Part shown: positions 20,020-26,341 of the stretch, piece by piece
How the letters are laid out: every line of letters starts with the position of its first letter
Position numbering within the stretch: position 1 is the stretch's first letter
Program-made: the position numbers and the translations under genes
Notes under the pieces: model-generated
The model's database searches: none
Seen by the model: the letters and a program-made list of their open reading frames with translations, nothing else
Told to the model about the DNA's origin: nothing
Source: a virus
Virus record (IMG/VR): IMGVR_UViG_3300017719_003292
Coordinates: 1 to 26,341 of that record
Length of the DNA: 26,341 bases
Reading direction: 5' to 3' (one strand)

Positions 20020-22692
20020 ATGAGTTATGTAGACGCAATGTTTGATCGCGACTCTGATATTATCAGAGTAGTTGAACGCAAAGACGGTAAAAGAGAATAC
20101 CGCGAGTACAACGCAAAGTATACGTTTTACTTTAAAGACCAACGTGGCAAATACAAAAGTGTGTATGGCGATCCGCTAACACGTATTGTATGTAAGAACA
20201 CAAAAGACTTTAGAAAAGAAGTTGCTATTAACCGCGACAAAGATCTTTTCGAAAGCGACATCAATCCAATATTCCAATGTTTAAGTGAAAACTATCTTAA
20301 CCAAGATGGTCCTAAGATGAATATTGCATTCTTTGATATTGAGACAGACTTTGATCCTGAGAAAGGCTTTGCTGATCCTAGTGATCCGTTTATGCCTATT
20401 ACTTCTATATCTGTATACTTACAGTGGATGGAAACTATGGTGTGTCTTGCTGTTCCGCCTAAGACACTTACAATGGATCAAGCAAAAGCAGAACTTGAAG
20501 GCATTGAAAATGTAATGTTATTTGAAAAAGAAGGTGACATGATTGACACTTTCTTAACGCTAATTGAAGACGCTGATATTTTATCAGGTTGGAACAGTGA
20601 AGGTTATGATATTCCGTATACTGTAAACAGAACAAGTCGTGTACTAAGCAAAGATGATACACGCAGATTCTGCTTGTGGGGCCAATTGCCTAAGAAGCGT
20701 GAATATGAAAAGTATGGCAAGACAGCACAAACATTTGACTTAGTAGGTAGAGTACACTTAGATAGTTTAAACTTGTATCGTAAGTACACATATGAAGAAC
20801 GTCATACATATCGACTAGATGCTATTGGTGAAATTGAAGTAGGCGAAAACAAAGTGCCATATGAAGGCACACTAGATCAACTGTATAACAATGACTTCCG
20901 TAAGTTTATTGAATATAACATACAAGATACAGCACTACTTGACAAACTAGACAAGAAACTACGCTTTATTGATCTATCAAATACTGTTGCACATGAAAAC
21001 ACAGTGCTGTTACAAACAACTATGGGTGCTGTTGCTGTTACAGAACAAGGCATTGTTAACGAAGCACACAACAGAGGCCTACAAGTTCCTAATCGTAAAA
21101 GACGCGACGACACTGAGAATACACAAGCGGCTGGTGCGTATGTTGCATTTCCAAAGAAAGGCTTGCACAAATGGGTAGCGTCAATGGATTTGAATTCACT
21201 GTATCCTAGTGTTATTCGTGCATTGAATATGGCACCTGAAACTATCATAGGACAGATACGTCCTGAGATATCAGAAGCCCGTGTGCATGAAGATATGACT
21301 CTTAAGAAAAAGTCATTTGCAGGTAGTTGGGAAGGACGTTTTGCAACAGAAGAATACGATGCTGTTATGGAACAACGTAAAGATATTCCTCTTACAATTG
21401 ATTTTGAAGGCGGACAAACAGAAGTAATGAGTGGTGCTGAAATATACAAACTTATATTTGACTCACACAATCCTTGGATGCTTAGTTCGAATGGTACAAT
21501 CTTTACACAGGAGTATGAAGGTGTTATTCCAGGACTACTAAAGCGTTGGTATGCTGAACGTAAAGACATGCAGGCACAACTTAAAAAAGCAAAAGATGCC
21601 GGCAATGCTGTTGAAATTGAATATTGGGATAAAAGACAGTTAGTTAAAAAGATTAACTTGAACAGTCTGTATGGTGCTATTCTTAATCCTGGTTGTAGAT
21701 TCTTTGATAAACGTATTGGACAATCGACAACACTAACAGGACGTAGTATTGTTAAGCATATGTCAGCAGAAGTAAACAATTGTATCACAGGTGAATATGA
21801 TCATGTCGGTAAGGCAATGATATATGGCGATACTGACTCTTGTTACTTTAGTGCTTGGCCTATGCTAAAAGATGATGTCGAAAGCGGAAAACTTGAATGG
21901 TCTAAAGAAAAGTGTATTGCACTTATGGATCAGGTATGCGAACAAGCAAATACAACATTTGCAAAGTTTATGGCAGACGCATTTCATTGTCCAAAGTCAC
22001 GTAGTGATGTTATTGCGGCAGGACGTGAAATTATTGCACAGTCGGGCTTGTATATTACTAAGAAGCGTTATGCGGCACTAGTAATTGATAACGAAGGCTT
22101 TAGAACAGACCTAGACGGTAAAGCAGGCAAGGTAAAGGCAATGGGCTTAGACTTGCGTAGATCAGACACACCTGTGTTTATGCAGGAGTTTCTAAGTGAA
22201 ATCTTGCTTATGGTACTTACTGATATTCCGCAAGCAGATGTTTTGCAACGTATTACAGAGTTCCGTAAGGAGTTTGAAAATCGTCCTGGTTATGAAAAAG
22301 GATCTCCTAAACGTGCTAACAAAGTAGGACACTACAAACGTTTAGAAGAAAAGCAAGGCAAGGCAAATATGCCAGGTCATGTACGGGCAAGCATTAACTG
22401 GAATACGCTAAAGCGTATGAACGGAGACAAATACTCGCAAGAGATTGTTGACGGTATGAAAGTTATTGTTTGTAAATTAAAACAGAATCCGCTGGGTTAC
22501 ACAAGTGTTGCGTATCCAACAGATGAATTACGTATTCCGGAATGGTTTAAAGAACTACCATTCGATGATTCAGCAATGGCGGAGACTATTATTGATAACA
22601 AACTAGACAACTTGATTGGTGTGCTAAACTATCCATTAGAAGATACTAAGCAACATAATACATTTAGTAGTTTGTTTGATTTCGGAGAATAA
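20020..22692 (+). CDS. 43: T4-type family B DNA polymerase gp43
   Basis: An 890-residue replicative DNA polymerase, close in length to T4 gp43. The exonuclease I motif FDIETDF carries D106 and E108; polymerase motif A is DLNSLYPS with D390; motif B is KKINLNSLYG; motif C is YGDTDS with D604 and D606. The extreme C-terminus SSLFDFGE resembles the T4/RB69 SLFDMFDF tail that binds the sliding clamp gp45, encoded at 24517. All catalytic residues are intact, so proofreading and synthesis are expected. The start is fixed by AGGAG five bases upstream of the ATG. It probably shares the sigma70 promoter at 19358. Confidence 0.98.
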   Translation: MSYVDAMFDRDSDIIRVVERKDGKREYREYNAKYTFYFKDQRGKYKSVYGDPLTRIVCKNTKDFRKEVAINRDKDLFESDINPIFQCLSENYLNQDGPKMNIAFFDIETDFDPEKGFADPSDPFMPITSISVYLQWMETMVCLAVPPKTLTMDQAKAELEGIENVMLFEKEGDMIDTFLTLIEDADILSGWNSEGYDIPYTVNRTSRVLSKDDTRRFCLWGQLPKKREYEKYGKTAQTFDLVGRVHLDSLNLYRKYTYEERHTYRLDAIGEIEVGENKVPYEGTLDQLYNNDFRKFIEYNIQDTALLDKLDKKLRFIDLSNTVAHENTVLLQTTMGAVAVTEQGIVNEAHNRGLQVPNRKRRDDTENTQAAGAYVAFPKKGLHKWVASMDLNSLYPSVIRALNMAPETIIGQIRPEISEARVHEDMTLKKKSFAGSWEGRFATEEYDAVMEQRKDIPLTIDFEGGQTEVMSGAEIYKLIFDSHNPWMLSSNGTIFTQEYEGVIPGLLKRWYAERKDMQAQLKKAKDAGNAVEIEYWDKRQLVKKINLNSLYGAILNPGCRFFDKRIGQSTTLTGRSIVKHMSAEVNNCITGEYDHVGKAMIYGDTDSCYFSAWPMLKDDVESGKLEWSKEKCIALMDQVCEQANTTFAKFMADAFHCPKSRSDVIAAGREIIAQSGLYITKKRYAALVIDNEGFRTDLDGKAGKVKAMGLDLRRSDTPVFMQEFLSEILLMVLTDIPQADVLQRITEFRKEFENRPGYEKGSPKRANKVGHYKRLEEKQGKANMPGHVRASINWNTLKRMNGDKYSQEIVDGMKVIVCKLKQNPLGYTSVAYPTDELRIPEWFKELPFDDSAMAETIIDNKLDNLIGVLNYPLEDTKQHNTFSSLFDFGE

Positions 22693-22693
22693 T

Positions 22694-22807
22694 ATGAAAA
22701 TTAAGATGGAAGTGGAAATAGATACTGATAACAATCAAGACCTAAATACCATTGAAGAATTAATTGCAATGCTAAGAAACTTAGCAGAAAACTATTACGA
22801 GGAGTAA
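22694..22807 (+). CDS. Very small acidic protein
   Basis: A 37-residue frame one base after the gene 43 stop: KIKMEVEIDTDNNQDLNTIE, then a helix ELIAMLRNLAENYYEE. It could be a small helical accessory. GAGG-like sequence at its end serves the next gene. Support is only the coupling and frame fit. Confidence 0.5.
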   Translation: MKIKMEVEIDTDNNQDLNTIEELIAMLRNLAENYYEE

Positions 22808-22811
22808 TATA

Positions 22812-22994
22812 ATGTGGACATTAGTATTTGTATACTTTTATGATGCAACGCCTTACGTTGAGCATGTAAGTACCCATACTAATATGGTAGAGTGTTTCCA
22901 AGCAAGAGAAGCATTAAGTGAAAATCATGGCAAAGGCGGAGGTTACTTTAAACCTGAACAGCAAGCTCTTTGTATTAACATGAACGAAAGTTAA
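22812..22994 (+). CDS. Small conserved-looking protein
   Basis: A 60-residue protein with an aromatic, beta-like start (MWTLVFVYFYDATPYVEHVST), then MVECFQAREALSENHG and a C-terminal cysteine (ALCIN). Similar proteins are familiar to me from marine phage genomes, without known function. AGGAG is well placed upstream. The N-terminal hydrophobic strand is too short for a confident membrane call. Confidence 0.68.
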   Translation: MWTLVFVYFYDATPYVEHVSTHTNMVECFQAREALSENHGKGGGYFKPEQQALCINMNES

Positions 22995-23004
22995 AGGATG
23001 ATAA

Positions 23005-23334
23005 ATGAAATACAGTGAATGGGATATTGGCGGCGATGAAGTTAAAAACGATGATCGCTACATTGTAAAAGATAATACATTATTAAATAACTTGGTAGTA
23101 AGCAGTACAATGTTATCAGCTCATAAAAGTACAACTGGACATCGACATGCCGGGCAAGAAGAAGTATATATGTTTGTCAGCGGCAGTGGCCAGATGGAAC
23201 TTGATCATAAAATATTTGATGTTACAGCAGGTGATACTGTACTAATTGAGGACAATGTATTCCACAGAGTACATAATAATACAGACTTTGGTTTAAAGTT
23301 TATTTGTGTATTTGACGGTGGGAGGAATCACTAA
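23005..23334 (+). CDS. Cupin-domain protein
   Basis: A 109-residue single-domain cupin. Motif 1 appears as GHRHAGQEEVYMFVSGSG, giving candidate metal ligands H46, H48 and E52 or E53; motif 2, GDTVLIEDNVFHRVHN, gives H87. Cupins of this size act as isomerases, epimerases, dioxygenases or sugar binders. Its position directly before a cytidylyltransferase-like and a sugar-nucleotide epimerase gene suggests sugar processing. It shares a base with the next start (TAATG). The substrate is not predictable. Confidence 0.85.
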   Translation: MKYSEWDIGGDEVKNDDRYIVKDNTLLNNLVVSSTMLSAHKSTTGHRHAGQEEVYMFVSGSGQMELDHKIFDVTAGDTVLIEDNVFHRVHNNTDFGLKFICVFDGGRNH

Positions 23335-23750
23335 TGAAAGTAGGATTTACATGTAGTGCATTTGACTTACTTCACGCAGGACACGTACAAATGTTACGTG
23401 AAGCAAAAGAACAATGTGATTATCTCATATGCGGTCTGCAGGTTGATCCTAGTAATGATCGTAAAGATAAAAACTCTCCTATACAAACAGTAGTTGAGCG
23501 TTACACACAATTAAAAGCTGTAAGTTATGTAGATGAAATTATTCCTTATGGTACTGAAAAAGACCTTGAGGATATACTAGAATTATACACTATTAATGTA
23601 AGAATTCTAGGAGAGGAATATAGAGACAAAGAGTTTACAGGCAAAGATATATGTCGTAGACGTGATATAGAATTGTATTTTAACAATAGAGATCACAGAT
23701 TTAGTAGCTCATACTTACGAGAAAGCGTTATAGAATCGGAAAAGCGATGA
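23334..23750 (+). CDS. Cytidylyltransferase-like protein (TagD/GCT family)
   Basis: A 138-residue protein with the nucleotidyltransferase signature FDLLHAGH (HxGH at residues 14-17) and FSSSYLRES near 122-131 in the place of the ISTTxIxxR motif. Length and order fit the glycerol-3-phosphate cytidylyltransferase (TagD) group, which makes CDP-linked precursors; related members use other phosphates. It overlaps the epimerase gene by ATGA (23747-23750). In this context it may activate a sugar or polyol phosphate. Confidence 0.85.
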   Translation: MKVGFTCSAFDLLHAGHVQMLREAKEQCDYLICGLQVDPSNDRKDKNSPIQTVVERYTQLKAVSYVDEIIPYGTEKDLEDILELYTINVRILGEEYRDKEFTGKDICRRRDIELYFNNRDHRFSSSYLRESVIESEKR

Positions 23751-24520
23751 ATATATTACTAACAGGTTCAAGTGGCTTTATAGGAAGTGAACTACTAAAG
23801 CGTTTAACACTAAAGTATGGACACAATGTACATACAATTGATATTGCTAATGGTGTAGAACAAGACTTAATGTTTTGTCAGTTTCCAAAAGAATCTACAA
23901 TTGATTTAGTAATACACTTAGCAGGTAAAAGCGGTGTACGTGAAAGCATCAAAGACCCTGCTAGTTATTGGTTAAACAACATCGAAGCAAGTAAACGCTT
24001 GTTTAATGCTTTCCCTGACACAAGAGTGCTTTATGCAAGCTCTAGTAGCGCATATGAGCCCGATTTAAACCCTTATGCGGCGTCTAAGTATTGCTTAGAA
24101 GAACTAGCAAGTCGTTACCCTAACACACTAGGTATGCGCTTTCATACAGTATATTCAGACATATGTCCTAGAAAGAATATGTTCTTTCAAAGACTACGCA
24201 ATGATACACTAGAATATGCTACTAGGCATTATAGAGACTTTGTTCATTTACAAGACTTGTTAGATGCTATTGATATACTAATAGCAAAAGTCAATGTAAA
24301 TGGAATAATTGATATAGGTACAGGAGCACCTGTACGTATTCAAGACCTTGCACCAAATGTACCCGTTCGCCTAAATACACCTGGAGAACGTGAATATACT
24401 TGTGCAAACACAGAAAAAATTAAAGCGTTAGGTTGGAAACCTAAATACTTTATAGAAAACTTCTTGACAAAAGAAGATAAAGGCAATATAATAAACATTA
24501 TAAACGGAGAACCCATATGA
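23747..24520 (+). CDS. NAD-dependent epimerase/dehydratase (extended SDR)
   Basis: A 257-residue protein with the NAD-binding GSSGFIG motif (residues 7-13), HLAGKSGVRESIKDP, the strand YASSSSAYEP and the catalytic YAASK (Y110, K114). These are hallmarks of extended short-chain dehydrogenases such as UDP-glucose 4-epimerase and dTDP-glucose dehydratase. It is shorter than typical GalE (about 340), mainly in the C-terminal part. It completes a three-gene sugar module with the cupin and cytidylyltransferase. The last codons carry the promoter for gene 45. Confidence 0.92.
   Translation: MNILLTGSSGFIGSELLKRLTLKYGHNVHTIDIANGVEQDLMFCQFPKESTIDLVIHLAGKSGVRESIKDPASYWLNNIEASKRLFNAFPDTRVLYASSSSAYEPDLNPYAASKYCLEELASRYPNTLGMRFHTVYSDICPRKNMFFQRLRNDTLEYATRHYRDFVHLQDLLDAIDILIAKVNVNGIIDIGTGAPVRIQDLAPNVPVRLNTPGEREYTCANTEKIKALGWKPKYFIENFLTKEDKGNIINIINGEPI
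24464..24492 (+). promoter_or_regulatory. Perfect-consensus sigma70 promoter for gene 45
   Basis: TTGACA (24464-24469), 17-bp spacer, TATAAT (24487-24492), all inside the end of the epimerase gene. Initiation near 24499 would place the GGAG ribosome-binding site of gene 45 about five to ten bases downstream. Confidence 0.88.
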
Positions 24521-25245
24521 AAGATATTTTACAAGACATTGTCGCTCACACACATGCACTAGGCTTTTTAAGTTTAGTAAAAGTAACAAGCGATACAGAC
24601 ACAACAGTTGAAAGCATGGCTGAAGATAGATCTGTTATTTTAACAGCATCAACAAATAATCCTGTTGCAGAGTTTACAGGTACATTTGGTATGCCTAACT
24701 TAGATAAACTAAGTTTGCATTTAAAGAATCCTGAGTATCAGAAAGATGCTAAGATTGATGTAATACAAGCAGACCGTAATGGAGAAACTATTCCAACGCA
24801 CATTCACTTTGAAAATGCGGCAGGTGACTTTGAAAATGATTATCGCTTTATGAACAAAGCAATCATTGAAGAAAAACTTAAGACTGTTAAGTTTAAAGGC
24901 GCACAATGGAACGTAGAGATTACTCCAAGCATGGCTAGTATTGCACGTATGAAACTAATGAGTGCGGCACATTCAGAAGAGCCTACATTTAATGTAAAGA
25001 CTACTGATGGTAACTTAGTGTTTAGTTTTGGTGATGCAAGTACACACGCAGGTGAGTTTGTATTCCAACACGGAATTGAAGGATCGCTACAACACCAATG
25101 GAGTTGGCCTGTAGCACAAGTACAAAGCGTCTTAAACTTAGACGGCGATGTAACAATGAGCATTAGTGATCAAGGTGCTATGATGATTAGTGTAGATAGT
25201 GGTATGGTCAAGTATGATTATATCTTACCAGCACAAAGTAAGTAA
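24517..25245 (+). CDS. 45: Sliding clamp gp45
   Basis: A 242-residue protein matching the marine T4-type sliding clamp pattern: ILQDIVAHTHALGFLSLVKV at the start, TVKFKGAQWNVEITPS in the middle, HQWSWPVAQVQSVL and a final beta-strand region MMISVDSGMVKYDYILPA. The clamp trims polymerase dissociation and in T4 also activates late transcription. It is slightly longer than T4 gp45 (228). It has its own perfect sigma70 promoter inside the previous gene and an ATGA overlap with it. Partners in the window are gp44 (partial) and gp43. Confidence 0.88.
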   Translation: MKDILQDIVAHTHALGFLSLVKVTSDTDTTVESMAEDRSVILTASTNNPVAEFTGTFGMPNLDKLSLHLKNPEYQKDAKIDVIQADRNGETIPTHIHFENAAGDFENDYRFMNKAIIEEKLKTVKFKGAQWNVEITPSMASIARMKLMSAAHSEEPTFNVKTTDGNLVFSFGDASTHAGEFVFQHGIEGSLQHQWSWPVAQVQSVLNLDGDVTMSISDQGAMMISVDSGMVKYDYILPAQSK

Positions 25246-25262
25246 AAAGAAAGAAATGTTTA

Positions 25263-25553
25263 ATGACGAGTTTTATTATTGATTGGTGGAATGTTATAAT
25301 GGATAGTGATAAGAATCCATTATCTAACATTAAGGATCTAAGAGTCCGTCACATGGTGATGCAAATACTAGCATGGATGTGGTGTATTGCATTTACAGCA
25401 ATGACTGGTACTTGGATGTACTTGGGTGCTAACATACTAATACACACATTACTATTAGGTGCTGTATGTATAACAGTAGCAACATTTGAAGCTGCTAAAC
25501 GCAAGCCTCAAATCTTTTACACATTACGTGGCAAAGGTGGCGAGCATGAGTGA
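25263..25553 (+). CDS. Two-span membrane protein
   Basis: A 96-residue protein with a polar N-terminal third (SDKNPLSNIKDLRVRHM) and two hydrophobic segments (about 33-52 and 57-75), then a basic tail (KRKPQIFYTLRGKGGEHE). It resembles small membrane proteins of marine T4-like phages, function unknown. It overlaps the next gene by 8 bp. Confidence 0.68.
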   Translation: MTSFIIDWWNVIMDSDKNPLSNIKDLRVRHMVMQILAWMWCIAFTAMTGTWMYLGANILIHTLLLGAVCITVATFEAAKRKPQIFYTLRGKGGEHE

Positions 25554-25686
25554 TCCAAACAAACCGTATCACAATAAAGGCGCAGGACTAGCGTTCTTTA
25601 TTATTGCAGTAACAATGATTGGTGTGCCAGTTGTAATCGGAACATCAATGGGATGGTTTAACTTGTTTGGCATACTAGGACTATAG
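25546..25686 (+). CDS. Small membrane protein
   Basis: A 46-residue protein from the ATG at 25546; an upstream in-frame start lies inside the previous gene and is less likely. After the polar start SDPNKPYHNKG it has one or two hydrophobic stretches (AFFIIAVTMIGVPVVIGTSM, then WFNLFGILGL). No family is recognised. Confidence 0.6.
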   Translation: MSDPNKPYHNKGAGLAFFIIAVTMIGVPVVIGTSMGWFNLFGILGL

Positions 25687-25694
25687 GAAAATAA

Positions 25695-26341
25695 ATGAAC
25701 AAAGATTTAACAGCAACACAAAATGATTATGCAACGTTCTTGCCTGCACTAAGCGGCTTTTATGCAACTTATGTAGGTAAGCAACGGTATGACGAGTATG
25801 TTGATAAGAATCGTGTTCCAAGTAACTTTGCTAATGGTGTTGAGAGTTTAAATTATCTTAATAAGAACGAAGGACAGTTTACATATAAATGGAGTTTGTA
25901 TTCAGCTGGACATGCTGACTTAGATACAACTAAGGTTGTTCCTAAAGAAGATATGGTTCGAAATAGAGATAGAGAAAACACTTGGCTACTAGGAGACTCA
26001 GGAGGTTTCCAAATTGGTAAAGGTGTTTGGGAAGGCGATTGGAAAGATATCAATTGTCCTAAAGCACAAAAGAAACGTGACGGCGTTCTCCGTTGGATGG
26101 ATGCTTATATGGACTATGGCATGGTACTTGATATTCCGGCTTGGGTAGCACGTTCGCCCGAAGGAGCAAAAGCAACAGGCATTAGCACATACCAAGAAGC
26201 TGTTAAAGCAACACGTATTAATAATGACTATTGGATGAAGCATAGAACAGGTGCTTGTAAATTGTTAAATGTTTTGCAAGGTGAGAATCATGCAGATGCA
26301 GATGACTGGTACGAGCAGATGAAAGACTATTGCGATCCTAA
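25695..26341 (+). CDS. tRNA-guanine-transglycosylase-like protein, possible DpdA relative (partial)
   Basis: The frame is open to the right edge, giving 215 residues. It contains LLGDSGGFQIGKG near residue 98-110, the DSGGFQ motif of tRNA-guanine transglycosylases, whose Asp acts at the base-exchange site. Further on, MVLDIPAWVA and LLNVLQGENHADADDWYEQM fit the TIM-barrel order of this family (LD-x-P and QG motifs). Family members insert 7-deazaguanine bases into tRNA, and the phage/bacterial DpdA branch does so in DNA. I cannot tell which applies because the zinc site and C-terminus are outside the window. No preQ0 genes are seen here. Confidence 0.75.
   Translation, partial: MNKDLTATQNDYATFLPALSGFYATYVGKQRYDEYVDKNRVPSNFANGVESLNYLNKNEGQFTYKWSLYSAGHADLDTTKVVPKEDMVRNRDRENTWLLGDSGGFQIGKGVWEGDWKDINCPKAQKKRDGVLRWMDAYMDYGMVLDIPAWVARSPEGAKATGISTYQEAVKATRINNDYWMKHRTGACKLLNVLQGENHADADDWYEQMKDYCDP

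Noticed and set aside
20877-21788. A 303-residue open frame on the minus strand
   Set aside because: It lies wholly antisense to the gene 43 catalytic core, is rich in Ser, Cys and Leu as expected for a mirror of biased codons, and has no recognisable domain or ribosome-binding site.
1-26341. tRNA genes, CRISPR arrays and insertion sequences
   Set aside because: Gaps between genes are short and I saw no cloverleaf, regular direct-repeat array, transposase or terminal inverted repeats; short tRNAs hidden in coding sequence were not ruled out by computation.

Overview
The window looks like part of a T4-like myovirus genome (Caudoviricetes, marine type) with low GC. The evidence is a set of recognisable T4 core genes: the C-terminal end of clamp-loader subunit gp44 at the left edge, family B DNA polymerase gp43, sliding clamp gp45 and a DsbA-like late-transcription protein. 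They sit among genes typical of marine relatives: thyX, phoH, peptide deformylase, many tiny membrane proteins and tail-fibre-like proteins. Genes are tightly packed, often with ATGA or TAATG overlaps, and all but phoH lie on the + strand. No tRNA, rRNA, CRISPR or insertion sequence was seen. An IscU scaffold and an FdxA-type ferredoxin point to a proteobacterial host rather than a cyanobacterial one; this is inference.

Layout. 1-2030: gp44 end, a small membrane protein, FdxA-type ferredoxin, a small unknown, ThyX and another unknown. 2053-2775 (minus): PhoH. 2905-4142: two unknown proteins behind a late-type promoter. 4176-6097: lysis region with a GH19 endolysin carrying a peptidoglycan-binding domain, an acyl-carrier-protein-like protein that lacks the phosphopantetheine serine, and an overlapping Rz/Rz1-like spanin pair. 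6133-7035: IscU behind a near-perfect sigma70 promoter, then small proteins and a terminator. 7055-8305: stacked late and sigma70 promoters feeding a run of very small membrane proteins. 8329-11905: a proteostasis block (J-domain protein, peptide deformylase, ClpA-like unfoldase). 11877-14213: an unknown protein, a beta-rich structural protein and a tail-fibre-like protein with 16-residue repeats. 14259-19361: a block of unknown or basic proteins with short N-terminal tags resembling T4 capsid-targeting sequences, including a nucleotidyltransferase fold and a ParB-like domain. 19417-22692: DsbA-like protein, a membrane protein and gp43. 22694-24520: small proteins, then a cupin, a cytidylyltransferase-like protein and an NAD-dependent epimerase. 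24517-25686: gp45 and two membrane proteins. 25695-end: a partial protein related to tRNA-guanine transglycosylase.

Two promoter classes are visible. Three sites have TTGACA or TTGACT, a 17-bp spacer and TATAAT, and a fourth has TTGACA, 17 bp and TATACT; these should be read by the host sigma70 polymerase early in infection. Several intergenic GATAAATA or CATAAATA sites match the T4 late-promoter class (TATAAATA), which depends on the sliding clamp. The main hypotheses are: a phage Fe-S module (ferredoxin plus IscU), a proteostasis operon able to engage host ClpP, an ACP-like protein that cannot carry a phosphopantetheine arm, and a set of possible internal head proteins that may be cleaved by the prohead protease and injected with the DNA.
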